A DNA stretch of 64,000 bases from Larkinella humicola. GTDB taxonomy: Bacteria; Bacteroidota; Bacteroidia; Cytophagales; Spirosomataceae. Every line of letters starts with the position of its first letter. Positions within the stretch are counted from its first letter, which is position 1. The stretch covers positions 1 through 64,000 of the forward strand of contig NZ_VTWS01000007.1 of the NCBI RefSeq assembly GCF_008727875.1, written 5' to 3'. A program made the position numbers and the translations under genes. The notes below the pieces were generated by a model. It was not told where the DNA came from. It did not search any database and saw only the letters and a program-made list of their open reading frames with translations. Below are positions 9,540-17,051 of this stretch, in pieces.

Positions 9540-10154
9540 CTACTGCTTTCCGGCCAGGGAAATACGCTCCTGCCGGGTTACAAATTCTTCACGGAGCAAG
9601 GCAAATATGTGTTCGTCGAGGTATTGATTGTTCTTGATGGCGGCTTTTTTCAGAACGGCTTCAGCCCGAAAACCCGCTTGCTCCAACACCCGCATCGACA
9701 CTTTGTTTCCTTCCAGAACGCAGCCAAAGAGCCGGTTTACCTGGAAATTAACAAAAATGTAGTTGACCATGGCCGGCAGCACTTCGGTCATGATGCCCTG
9801 CCCCCAGTGGGCTTCACCGAGCCAGTAGCCAATTTCGGCATTGTGCCGGTAAATGTCCTCTTTGATGGTAAACCCCACGTTGCCAACGGCTTTGCCGCCA
9901 ATATCGATCGCCAGATTGACCGGTTGCTGATACGACCGGTTCATCCGGATCCAGGAACTGGCATCACGGACGGTGTAGGGATGCGGAAAAAAATCCCGGA
10001 CACGGTCCCAGATTTTTCGGTTGTTGGCCTGTTCAGATAACGAAAATTCATCGCCATCACGCCAGGACCGCAGAGTGCAGGTATCTAGATAAATGGTTGC
10101 CACGTTGCTGCCCGTTTTTGGCCAATATACGGTTTTTACAATATGGCCTTTCAC
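9540..10154 (-). CDS. GNAT N-acetyltransferase (RimJ/RimL type)
   Basis: 204 residues from GTG at 10154. An in-frame GTG at 10103 would give a start closer to the first conserved strand (ATIYLDTCTLRSW), and the 17 residues before it look non-conserved, so 10103 may be the true start. The acetyl-CoA loop is seen as HWGQGIMTEVLPAM and the terminal NKVSMRVLEQAGF helix is typical of ribosomal-protein-type acetyltransferases that accept varied amines. It starts 7 bases after the lutC stop. Substrate unknown. Confidence 0.85.
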   Translation of the reverse strand: MKGHIVKTVYWPKTGSNVATIYLDTCTLRSWRDGDEFSLSEQANNRKIWDRVRDFFPHPYTVRDASSWIRMNRSYQQPVNLAIDIGGKAVGNVGFTIKEDIYRHNAEIGYWLGEAHWGQGIMTEVLPAMVNYIFVNFQVNRLFGCVLEGNKVSMRVLEQAGFRAEAVLKKAAIKNNQYLDEHIFALLREEFVTRQERISLAGKQ

Positions 10155-10161
10155 TTTTTAG

Positions 10162-10752
10162 TTATGAATTTTGCAACAAAACCACGGAAAGGCTCCGCGC
10201 GCCGTGGGCACCAATGACCAATGCCTGCTCAATATCAGCGGTTTTCGACGGCCCCGCAATGAAGGCCCCGAAGCCTGATTCACTTATGTTCAGCCGTTCG
10301 TAGGCGTCGTGCATGTTCGGCACCAGGTCTGCGGTGTTGAGCAGTAAAACCAGATGCTGGCAAATGAAGGGCAAAACGCGGTGGCCACCCCGCTCTTCCG
10401 GCACCCAAATGGCCGAGTTTTCGGCCACCCCGATAACGCCCTGAATGATAGCCAGATCGACGGTTTCCAGTTGGTGCGGATCCAGGACGTCCCAGTCTGT
10501 GGTCGCCAAATGCTGTAAAGCCGGAACTTTGCTCACCACACTGGGCAAATCATTGTACGTCTGCCGTATATAGGTCTCCGCTTCCTCGTAGTTCGCCACC
10601 AGCACCGGCGTACCGCCGATAAACCGAAGAATTTCTGAAAACTTGGCAACCAAATCCGGGTAATCGGACTGAAACCGGGTCGTTTCGGGCAACGGTTGAA
10701 ACTCGGGCTTGTTCTGCTTCACAGCAGAGAGAATTCGTTCGCGACTGTTCAT
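10162..10752 (-). CDS. lutC: Lactate utilisation protein C (LUD domain)
   Basis: 196 residues when started at ATG 10752, which overlaps the lutB stop as ATGA. A longer frame from 10779 exists but would run into lutB. The LUD-domain core is visible (SAIWVPEERGGHRVLPF and FGAFIAGPSKTADIEQALVIGAHGARSL). In known systems LutA, LutB and LutC together oxidise L-lactate to pyruvate; LutC has no cofactor motif of its own. Immediate coupling to lutB supports the call. Confidence 0.92.
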   Translation of the reverse strand: MNSRERILSAVKQNKPEFQPLPETTRFQSDYPDLVAKFSEILRFIGGTPVLVANYEEAETYIRQTYNDLPSVVSKVPALQHLATTDWDVLDPHQLETVDLAIIQGVIGVAENSAIWVPEERGGHRVLPFICQHLVLLLNTADLVPNMHDAYERLNISESGFGAFIAGPSKTADIEQALVIGAHGARSLSVVLLQNS

Positions 10753-12116
10753 TTGTTCGTTTCTCTGTTCACATACCATTCCCGGAAACTCTCTTTGGGC
10801 GGTTCCGGCATTTCGCGCTGCTTAAACCAGGGATTGAGGGGATTGGAGACCGAATAAGGCAATAACCGCATCATCGTCCGACCGGCTTTCCCGGAAAACC
10901 GGAACAGTTTCGGGCTGGATAAGACGCTCGCCATCAGTTTCATGCCCTGTTTTTTGGTGCTGTCAACGTAGCCCTCAGCCACCAGCACCTGCCGCCACTT
11001 GTAAAGCTGATCGTGGATGTCGATCTTGACCGGGCAGACGTTCGAGCAGGAACCGCAAAGCGTCGACGCAAACGGCAAATCAGCGTTTTTCCGCATGTCC
11101 AGATTCGGGGCCAGAATAGAGCCGATGGGGCCAGCTACAGCATTGTGGTAACTGTGTCCGCCACTCCGGCGATACACCGGGCAGGTGTTCATGCAGGCTC
11201 CGCAGCGGATGCATTTGAGCGAGTTCCGGAAATCCGGGCGACCGAGCTGCGTAGTCCGACCGTTGTCGACAATGATGATGTGCATTGTCTGCCCTTGGCG
11301 GGGCCGGTGAAAATGGCTGGAATACGTCGTGATGGGCTGACCGGTGGCGCTCCGGGCCAGAAGCCGCAGAAAAACACCCAGGTGCTGTGCTTTCGGAATG
11401 ATTTTTTCGATGCCCATGCTGGCAATGTGAACATCAGCCAGGTGAGCGCCCATGTCCGCATTGCCTTCGTTGGTACAGACCACAAAACCGCCGGTTTCGG
11501 CAATGGCAAAGTTGACGCCGGTGAGGGCGGCCCTTCGCGTCAGGAATTTCTCCCGCAAATGCTGACGAGCGGCTTCGGCCAGGTATTTCGGATCTGATGC
11601 GCCTTTTTCTGTCCCCAGATGTTCATGGAAAAGCTCCCCGATTTCTTCTTTTTTCTTGTGAATACAGGGCATCACAATGTGGCTGGGCGGTTCGCCAGCG
11701 AGTTGAACAACGCGTTCGCCCAAATCCGTATCGACCACATCGACGCCTTTTTCAATCAGAAAATCATTCAAATGACATTCTTCCGTCAGCATCGACTTGC
11801 TTTTTACCATTTGGGTGGCCCCGGTTTCCCGTAGAATCTGCAACACGATTTCGTTGTGTTCGTGCCCATCTGCCGCCCAGTGAATTTTCACCCCGTTTTT
11901 GATGGCGTTCTGCTCAAACTCCAGCAGGTATTCATCCAGATTGGACAAGGCGTTGTGCTTGATGCGGGAACCGGCTTCGCGCAGGGCTTCCCATTCCGGA
12001 ATTTGAAAAACGGCCTTGTCGCGTTTTTCGCGCACAAACCACAGCGTCTTGTCGTGCCAGGTGGTTCGATCGACGTCTTCCGTAAATACTTCGGCGGCTT
12101 CGGAGTGATTCATCAT
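10749..12116 (-). CDS. lutB: Lactate utilisation iron-sulfur protein B
   Basis: 455 residues from ATG 12116. An in-frame ATG at 12164 exists, but its 16 extra residues overlap the end of a 51-codon ORF and do not resemble LutB starts. The LUD domain fills the first two thirds (DRTTWHDKTLWFVREKRDKAV near the start). Two cysteine clusters near residues 315 and 365 (CIRCGACMNTCPVYR and CGSCSNVCPV) bind 4Fe-4S centres, followed by a C-terminal DUF3390-like tail. The start codon lies one base after the preceding ORF, so translation is probably coupled. lutA is not adjacent but about 1.5 kb upstream. Confidence 0.95.
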   Translation of the reverse strand: MMNHSEAAEVFTEDVDRTTWHDKTLWFVREKRDKAVFQIPEWEALREAGSRIKHNALSNLDEYLLEFEQNAIKNGVKIHWAADGHEHNEIVLQILRETGATQMVKSKSMLTEECHLNDFLIEKGVDVVDTDLGERVVQLAGEPPSHIVMPCIHKKKEEIGELFHEHLGTEKGASDPKYLAEAARQHLREKFLTRRAALTGVNFAIAETGGFVVCTNEGNADMGAHLADVHIASMGIEKIIPKAQHLGVFLRLLARSATGQPITTYSSHFHRPRQGQTMHIIIVDNGRTTQLGRPDFRNSLKCIRCGACMNTCPVYRRSGGHSYHNAVAGPIGSILAPNLDMRKNADLPFASTLCGSCSNVCPVKIDIHDQLYKWRQVLVAEGYVDSTKKQGMKLMASVLSSPKLFRFSGKAGRTMMRLLPYSVSNPLNPWFKQREMPEPPKESFREWYVNRETNK

Positions 12117-12117
12117 G

Positions 12118-12273
12118 TTAGAGGTCACGGGCTTTGACCCGAACGGGTTTTCTATCCCGGGCATTCACCAGTTCTTCGTCGTTTCGTTTTGCCTGTTCAA
12201 TGACGCGCTGAACAGCCCGGCGCATTCCTTCCAGAAGTTTTTCGTTTTCCGGAGTGATTTTAATCTCGCCCAT
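12118..12273 (-). CDS. 51-residue basic/acidic small protein, possible antitoxin partner
   Basis: A short ORF read directly from the minus strand: it starts MGEIKITPENEK, has a charged helical centre (RRAVQRVIEQAKRNDEELV) and ends with VRVKARDL. The ATG overlaps the 3' end of the zeta-toxin-like frame by 14 bases and the stop lies one base before the lutB ATG. Position and size fit the small partner often encoded next to COG4185/zeta-like ATPases, but I cannot assign it to a named family. It is intact while its neighbour is broken. Role as an antitoxin is inference. Confidence 0.6.
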   Translation of the reverse strand: MGEIKITPENEKLLEGMRRAVQRVIEQAKRNDEELVNARDRKPVRVKARDL

Positions 12274-12829
12274 TTTGGTTAATCTTCTCCCAGATTTTTA
12301 CATTAAACAAATCAAGCGTGGCAGTTATTCCCCCTTGTGCAATAAATTCAGGAACTGTCCCGAAATTATTAATGACTAAAAATCGATCACTTATGGGAAT
12401 GTATAAAGTCAATAAATTTTTAATACTCCGACTGTACCGTCGCTCAATCACATCCGGTGGAATTGAATGCCCACCCGCTCTTTCGCCAGCTCAACGGATT
12501 CAAGCCACACATAGAACAAAGTAACCGAATAACCGGCCTGTTTCGCTCGTTTAATGGTCTGAACGTACGACCGTGTCGAAAGCGTCGTCTCCAATGCAAA
12601 GTCAACGTTTTGTTCAAGCAAATGGTTGATACGGTGCAGCATAATTCTTCCGGCTTCAAACGCTACCGTTTCCGGCTGGAAAGGTGACAAGCCTTTTGCA
12701 ATCGCTCCGGCGACCCGGTTCATCAGCGTTCACAAATTCCCGACAGTTCAATACTTCAGGCAGAATCGTATAAGCCGCCGTTGTTTTTCCGGCTCCATTA
12801 CAACCCGCAAGGATATACAGATTCGGCAT
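12260..12829 (-). pseudogene. Zeta-toxin-like ATPase (COG4185) pseudogene, two frame breaks
   Basis: Three consecutive frames together make one zeta-toxin family protein. Frame 1 from ATG 12829 gives a P-loop GCNGAGKTT and ends in VNADE. Frame 2 continues IAKGLSPFQPETVAF through ETTLSTRSYVQ to ELAKERV. Frame 3 continues GHSIPPDVIERRYSR and the C-terminal LYIPISDRF segment to the stop at 12260. Between frames 1 and 2 there are 16 extra bases (12703-12718). Between frames 2 and 3 (about 12470-12480) a stretch of roughly 20 bases appears lost, removing the residues usually found between ERV and GGH. The product would be truncated, so toxicity is unlikely. A double sequencing error is possible but less likely. 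The ATG lies five bases after the stop of the XRE gene. Confidence 0.78.
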
Positions 12830-12834
12830 CGGGT

Positions 12835-13035
12835 TTAATCCGTTTCCTCCAGTTGAAAGATCTCGTTTACGGTTTTCTCAAACACCTGCGCCAGTTTCAA
12901 CGCCAGAATCGTGGAAGGTACATAACGACCGGTTTCGATGGAATTGATCGTTTGCCGACTCACACCAATCCGTCCCGCCAAATCCGCCTGTGATAAATCC
13001 TTTTCAGCTCGCTCTACTTTAATACGGTTCTTCAT
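12835..13035 (-). CDS. XRE-family HTH transcriptional regulator
   Basis: 66 residues, almost entirely a Cro/C1-type helix-turn-helix: KDLSQADLAGRIGVSRQTINSIETGRYVPS at about residues 12-41, ending in an acidic tail. It overlaps the preceding membrane-protein gene by four bases (ATGA). Small XRE proteins of this length are regularly paired with a membrane protein of about 150-170 residues. It probably represses the promoter with a palindrome at 13567-13586. Confidence 0.92.
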   Translation of the reverse strand: MKNRIKVERAEKDLSQADLAGRIGVSRQTINSIETGRYVPSTILALKLAQVFEKTVNEIFQLEETD

Positions 13036-13541
13036 AACGCCATCAAAACCGTCTTTTCATTCCGGCGAATGGCGAGCCGAAACCGGATAATGAATACAAT
13101 CAATACCGTAAACAGGTTGTAAATCATGACACTAAAAAAAAGGCCACCGTGAACCAAAAGAATGAGCACCCCCAAAACCAGATAATTCACATATACCGCC
13201 CATTGCAACGACTCCAGCCGTAACTGGCTGATCATCTCGTCCTCCACTTTCTCTTTCGAAAAAGCGATCAACAACAGACCGATAATAGCCCCAAGGGCCG
13301 CCAGTTCGTCGGTCAGATTCATGGAGCTAATACCCCCATTTAAAAAATCGCCCCCGCCACTCAACCACCAGATTATTTTATAAACCCAGGCTGCATTTTC
13401 TTCTGGTGCGCTAAGCGAAATATCCAGAAAATCAAACCGAAATTCGGCATGCAAAACCAGCAAACCCAAAATCGTCGACGGAATAAACAAGATCCAGCCC
13501 ATCAGCCGGTAGCGATTCGGAAATAACCAGTGTGTTTTCAT
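13032..13541 (-). CDS. Small integral membrane protein paired with XRE regulator
   Basis: 169 residues with about four predicted membrane segments: residues 12-32 (MGWILFIPSTILGLLVL), 80-95 (ALGAIIGLLLIAF), 113-132 and 136-155, and a cytoplasmic basic end. I do not recognise a named function. The strict coupling to the XRE gene (ATGA overlap) is the usual arrangement of membrane sensor/regulator pairs in Bacteroidota. Its start is 23 bases after the promoter -7 element. Confidence 0.75.
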   Translation of the reverse strand: MKTHWLFPNRYRLMGWILFIPSTILGLLVLHAEFRFDFLDISLSAPEENAAWVYKIIWWLSGGGDFLNGGISSMNLTDELAALGAIIGLLLIAFSKEKVEDEMISQLRLESLQWAVYVNYLVLGVLILLVHGGLFFSVMIYNLFTVLIVFIIRFRLAIRRNEKTVLMAL

Positions 13542-13563
13542 AGAGATGTCTAATTATGTTGAC

Positions 13564-13594
13564 CAAATGTAAAACTTACTTTACATATTGTCAA
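13564..13594 (-). promoter_or_regulatory. Bacteroidota-type promoter of the membrane/XRE cassette
   Basis: On the minus strand TACATTTG (13571-13564) matches the -7 consensus TAnnTTTG exactly. A TTG sits 20 bases upstream (13594-13592). The distance to the ATG at 13541 leaves a leader of about 20 bases. The promoter spacer contains the palindrome described separately. Confidence 0.7.
13567..13586. promoter_or_regulatory. Palindromic operator candidate between -33 and -7
   Basis: Perfect 7-bp arms ATGTAAA and TTTACAT separated by six bases, lying across the promoter spacer and overlapping the -7 element. A small XRE regulator is encoded just downstream, so autoregulation is the simplest reading (inference). 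Confidence 0.6.
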
Positions 13595-13622
13595 GATAAT
13601 TGGACAACTATTTTTTCAACGT

Positions 13623-14360
13623 TTACGCCTGATTCAGTATTTCGGCGATGTGCATCACCTTCACCGGTAGCTTATTCCGACGAACAATGCCTTCCAGGTG
13701 CATGAGACACGACATGTCGCCACCCGTCAACACTTCAGCCCCATTGCGGATGTGGTCTTCCACGCGATCCACACCCATCCGGACCGAAACCGCTTCTTCA
13801 AAAACGCAGAACGTTCCGCCAAAACCGCAACATTCATCTTTCCGGTCGAGGCTGATCAACTCTAGGTCATCCACCATATTCAGCAGTTTTTCCGGTTTGG
13901 AATAGGGTGCAGCAACCAGTTCCGACATCTGGGAAAGATGCAAACCGCGTTGTCCGTGGCAACTCTGGTGCAGGCCGACCTTGTGCGGAAAACGGGCTGG
14001 CAGGTGATCCACTTTCAACACATCCGTCAAAAATTCGGTCAGTTCATACATGTGATTGCGGATTTGCAGCGCGTCACCCTCCCGCTTGTCCGAGTGGAGA
14101 TGATGTTTAATATGAAGCGCACAACTCCCTGACGGACAGACGATAGCATCATAACTACCCCCGAAGTTTTCGACAAACAATTCGTTGCAATCGTGAGCCA
14201 GGTTTTCAAACCCCGAATTGGCCATTGGCTGTCCGCAACAGGTCTGATTTAGCGGATACGTAACCGTGCAACCCAGTTTTTCCAGCAGTTGCAGCGTGGC
14301 GATGCCAACTTTTGGGTAAAACTGATCTACGTAACACGGCAAAAAAAGGGCAACTTTCAT
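13623..14360 (-). CDS. lutA: Lactate utilisation protein A (Fe-S oxidoreductase)
   Basis: 245 residues with two cysteine-rich CCG domains: NQTCCGQPMANSGF near residue 40 with PSGSC later, then HQSCHGQRG and DECCGFGGTFCVFEEAVS near 130-190. This is the LutA/YkgE pattern, which with LutB and LutC oxidises L-lactate. The lutB gene does not follow directly: a membrane/XRE/zeta cassette of about 1.5 kb lies between. The EEP hydrolase gene ends 78 bases upstream, and I saw no clear promoter in that gap. Confidence 0.94.
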   Translation of the reverse strand: MKVALFLPCYVDQFYPKVGIATLQLLEKLGCTVTYPLNQTCCGQPMANSGFENLAHDCNELFVENFGGSYDAIVCPSGSCALHIKHHLHSDKREGDALQIRNHMYELTEFLTDVLKVDHLPARFPHKVGLHQSCHGQRGLHLSQMSELVAAPYSKPEKLLNMVDDLELISLDRKDECCGFGGTFCVFEEAVSVRMGVDRVEDHIRNGAEVLTGGDMSCLMHLEGIVRRNKLPVKVMHIAEILNQA

Positions 14361-14438
14361 CGTTTAGTGAGCAGTTTACGTCAGACCGTGCAGTGTCTCC
14401 AGCGGCTTTGAACCCGTTTAGCCTCGTACAACGGTCTC

Positions 14439-15212
14439 TTATTTTTTGGGTTTACGGAAGCGATAGGTTGCCAAAACCGGCAGATGATCCGATAATTTCG
14501 GCACATCCAAAACCCGGTATCGAACCAGTTCCAGGTCGCTTTGTTTCAGACTCAGGATGTAATCGATCCGCGCTCCGGTGCCAACCAGCGTCGAGGTATG
14601 CGAATCCCTTCCGGCATCCGACCAGCGGTCCAGCAGCTTTTCAATTTCCGGATCATCGGGATCAGTGTTCAAATCTCCACACCAGATAACGGGTTGAATG
14701 CTGTTTTCAAGGGTTTTATCAATGAACGCCAATTGCAGACTCCGGTTTAGCGGGGATTGATGGTCGAGGTGTGAATTGCAAAAACGGATCGTTGTCTTTT
14801 CTGATAATTCAACGTACGCACACTGCAAAATCCGCTGCTCGGTTTTATCCGGGTTTGGTAACATCATCTTCTGATTTGCAATGATAGGGTACTTCGACAA
14901 GATAGCTGTCCCGTACTTACCGCCCTGAAAATCGATGGCACTTCCATACAATGGATACATCGATGTTAGCCGTGACAATTGCCCCAGATGGTCCTGCCCC
15001 CGGCTTCGGGTGGTCACACTGTCCACTTCCTGCAAAGCAATGATGTCAGGCTTATATTCCCGGATCAACCGTCCGATCTGCACAATGCTATTGTGTTCCT
15101 GGGAATTGGCTCCGTGATGGATGTTGAAAGTCAGAACGGTTATAGTCGGTTGCGCCGTTGTTTTCAGAAAAAAGCCACAGACCAGCACCACAATCAATAA
15201 ACAGATTCGCAT
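14439..15212 (-). CDS. Secreted endonuclease/exonuclease/phosphatase family hydrolase
   Basis: 257 residues from ATG 15212, where the frame begins with a signal peptide (MRICLLIVVLVCGFFLKTTAQ). A longer frame from 15248 would add 12 residues in front of it. Family motifs are TFNIHHG, DIIALQEVD, NSHLDHQS, CGDLNTDPDD and a terminal LSDHLPVLATY, giving the metal-binding Asn, Glu, Asp and His. Members cleave phosphodiesters or phosphomonoesters; the substrate here is unknown. It is placed between the fucose operon and lutA on the same strand. Confidence 0.88.
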   Translation of the reverse strand: MRICLLIVVLVCGFFLKTTAQPTITVLTFNIHHGANSQEHNSIVQIGRLIREYKPDIIALQEVDSVTTRSRGQDHLGQLSRLTSMYPLYGSAIDFQGGKYGTAILSKYPIIANQKMMLPNPDKTEQRILQCAYVELSEKTTIRFCNSHLDHQSPLNRSLQLAFIDKTLENSIQPVIWCGDLNTDPDDPEIEKLLDRWSDAGRDSHTSTLVGTGARIDYILSLKQSDLELVRYRVLDVPKLSDHLPVLATYRFRKPKK

Positions 15213-15287
15213 ACAGTCACACAGTTGGTTTCTGCCAAAATTACGCACAAATCCCGTTTCTGACAGCTTCCTCTCCGGCAGGCCGTA

Positions 15288-15614
15288 TTAAAGCGTGAAA
15301 ATGTTATCCAGCAACATCCATTTTTCGCCCGGTTTTGCCATCGGCAAGGCCTGCTGATAGGTCCACATCAGCGCTTCCCATTCCTGCACTTCCGGGTTCG
15401 CGGCATCCATAGCGGCCTTTTTTTCAAACGAAAAGGAATCATCCGTTTCCATGATCATGAACAACCGGTTGCCAATCCGGTAAATCTCCATTTCCGTAAT
15501 TCCCGCCGAGCGAATGCTCTCTTCGATTTCGGGACGCAGTTTCTCGTGGTATTTCTCGTATTCGGCAATCGAAGCCGGATCATCGATGAGGTCGAGGGCG
15601 AAGCAGTAGCGCAT
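15288..15614 (-). CDS. L-rhamnose/L-fucose mutarotase family protein (COG3254)
   Basis: 108 residues from ATG 15614, followed by RYCFALDLIDDP. A longer frame from 15680 would begin inside an inverted repeat and is unlikely. The fold family (DUF718) interconverts sugar anomers: the conserved MEIYRIGNRLFMIMETDD and the terminal KWMLLDNIF are visible. Members are named rhamnose mutarotases, but the neighbouring fucP, fucose dehydrogenase and lactonase genes point to L-fucose as the substrate. It is the last gene of the fucose operon. Confidence 0.88.
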   Translation of the reverse strand: MRYCFALDLIDDPASIAEYEKYHEKLRPEIEESIRSAGITEMEIYRIGNRLFMIMETDDSFSFEKKAAMDAANPEVQEWEALMWTYQQALPMAKPGEKWMLLDNIFTL

Positions 15615-15630
15615 AGAAGAATGATGGGTT

Positions 15631-15684
15631 ATGAATGATGAACGATGAATTAGCTGACGCACGCATCCATCGTTCATCATTCAT
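15631..15684. repeat. 17-bp perfect inverted repeat overlapping the fucP stop
   Basis: ATGAATGATGAACGATG (15631-15647) and its exact complement (15668-15684) with a 20-base loop. The right arm encodes the last residues and stop of fucP. It belongs in style to the GAATGA-rich octamer repeats found elsewhere in the window. Confidence 0.85.
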
Positions 15685-16966
15685 AATTCATCGTTTCGTT
15701 TTCAGGTTTGTATCCCCGCCAGCCGTAATACGCCACCACTAAAAAGCACAAAAGTGGTACGATGTAGGCGACTTTGATGTTGCTTTGATCGGAAATGTAG
15801 CCCATCAAAACCGGGAATAACGCGCCCCCGGCAATGGCCATCACGAGCAGGGATGACCCCAGTTCGGTATCTTCTTCCAGTTTGTTAATGCCCAGCGAGA
15901 AGATCGTGGCAAACATGATCGATTCAAAAAACGGTACGGCAAAGATCGCCCAAACCGCGATTTGGGAGCGCATGGTCATGGCTACCACCAGCAGCAGCAC
16001 GCTGATCAGGGAATAGATGGTTAACAGGCGGTTGGCCGACACAAACCGCATGAGATACGTACCAATAAACCGGCCAATTAAAAAGCCCAGCATGGCCCAA
16101 CCCAGCCATTCGGCAGCGGTTTTTTCAGGAACATCGCTGGAAAATTTGGCAAACCGGATGAAGAAACTGGTGACGCACACCTGCGCACCCACGTAGAAAA
16201 ACTGCGCAATGACGCCCCAGCGCAAATGCCGGTGCCGAAACACCGAACCCAGGGTCGAAGGTGCTTTCTTCTCGCTTTCACTGATGTCCGGCAATTTGGT
16301 GAACATGAACAAAGCGGCCACAGCAACCACCACAACCCCAATGACGACATACGGCATTTTGACCTGATCGGCTTCGTATTGCAAATAGGTATTGAGCTGT
16401 TCTGCCGACATCGCCGTCAACTCAGCTTCCGAATGTTCAATGCCGCTCAGGATCACCCGACCGCCTACCACCGGTGCCAGAAAAGCCCCCAAACCGTTGA
16501 ACGACTGACTGAAATTCAGCCGGGTCGTGGCCGTGGCCGGATCGCCCAGAATGGTTACGTACGGATTGGCAGCCGTTTCCAGAAACGCACAGCCCGATGC
16601 AATGATGAACAAAGCCCCCAGAAAAAAACCGTACATCCGGGTGTCGGCAGCCGGAACAAACAGAAAGGCTCCCGCGGCATACATCAATAAACCGGCAATG
16701 ATACCCCGCTGGTAGCCGTATTTTTTCATCACAAAACCGGCGGGTAAGGCCATGATGAAATACCCCAGATAAACCGCCGAGTCAATCAAGGCCGACTGTA
16801 AATCCGTCAATTGACACGCTTTCTTTAAGTGCGGAATCAGAATGGGTTCCAGATTATGGACGAAGGCCCAGAGAAAAAACAAACTGGTTACCAGCGCAAA
16901 CGCCAGCGTATAGCCGCGTATTGAACCGGCGGATTTGGCGGTGGTGGAAGAAGGAACGGAGGCCAT
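15677..16966 (-). CDS. fucP: L-fucose:H+ symporter, MFS family
   Basis: 429 residues, about twelve membrane segments. The FucP-type signature is clear: FFLWAFVHNLEPILIPHLKK near residue 30, then LIDSAVYLGYFIMALPAGFVMKKYGYQRGI, and GCAFLETAANPYVTILG near 125-140. Imports L-fucose with protons across the inner membrane. It follows the fucose dehydrogenase gene (85 bases) and precedes the mutarotase. The last residues (NYE) come from an inverted repeat that overlaps the 3' end. Confidence 0.95.
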   Translation of the reverse strand: MASVPSSTTAKSAGSIRGYTLAFALVTSLFFLWAFVHNLEPILIPHLKKACQLTDLQSALIDSAVYLGYFIMALPAGFVMKKYGYQRGIIAGLLMYAAGAFLFVPAADTRMYGFFLGALFIIASGCAFLETAANPYVTILGDPATATTRLNFSQSFNGLGAFLAPVVGGRVILSGIEHSEAELTAMSAEQLNTYLQYEADQVKMPYVVIGVVVVAVAALFMFTKLPDISESEKKAPSTLGSVFRHRHLRWGVIAQFFYVGAQVCVTSFFIRFAKFSSDVPEKTAAEWLGWAMLGFLIGRFIGTYLMRFVSANRLLTIYSLISVLLLVVAMTMRSQIAVWAIFAVPFFESIMFATIFSLGINKLEEDTELGSSLLVMAIAGGALFPVLMGYISDQSNIKVAYIVPLLCFLVVAYYGWRGYKPENETMNYE

Positions 16967-17051
16967 GAAAAGTCCGAAAATTAGGATGTAGGATTTATTA
17001 GCGATTCACCGCACGGCGGCACTCAATCGCTCAATAACAATTCACAATTGA

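Noticed and set aside
8814-10040. Long plus-strand open frame of about 408 codons
   Set aside because: Antisense to cmk and the GNAT gene, both of which carry full family motifs. The plus frame shows no domain or signal.
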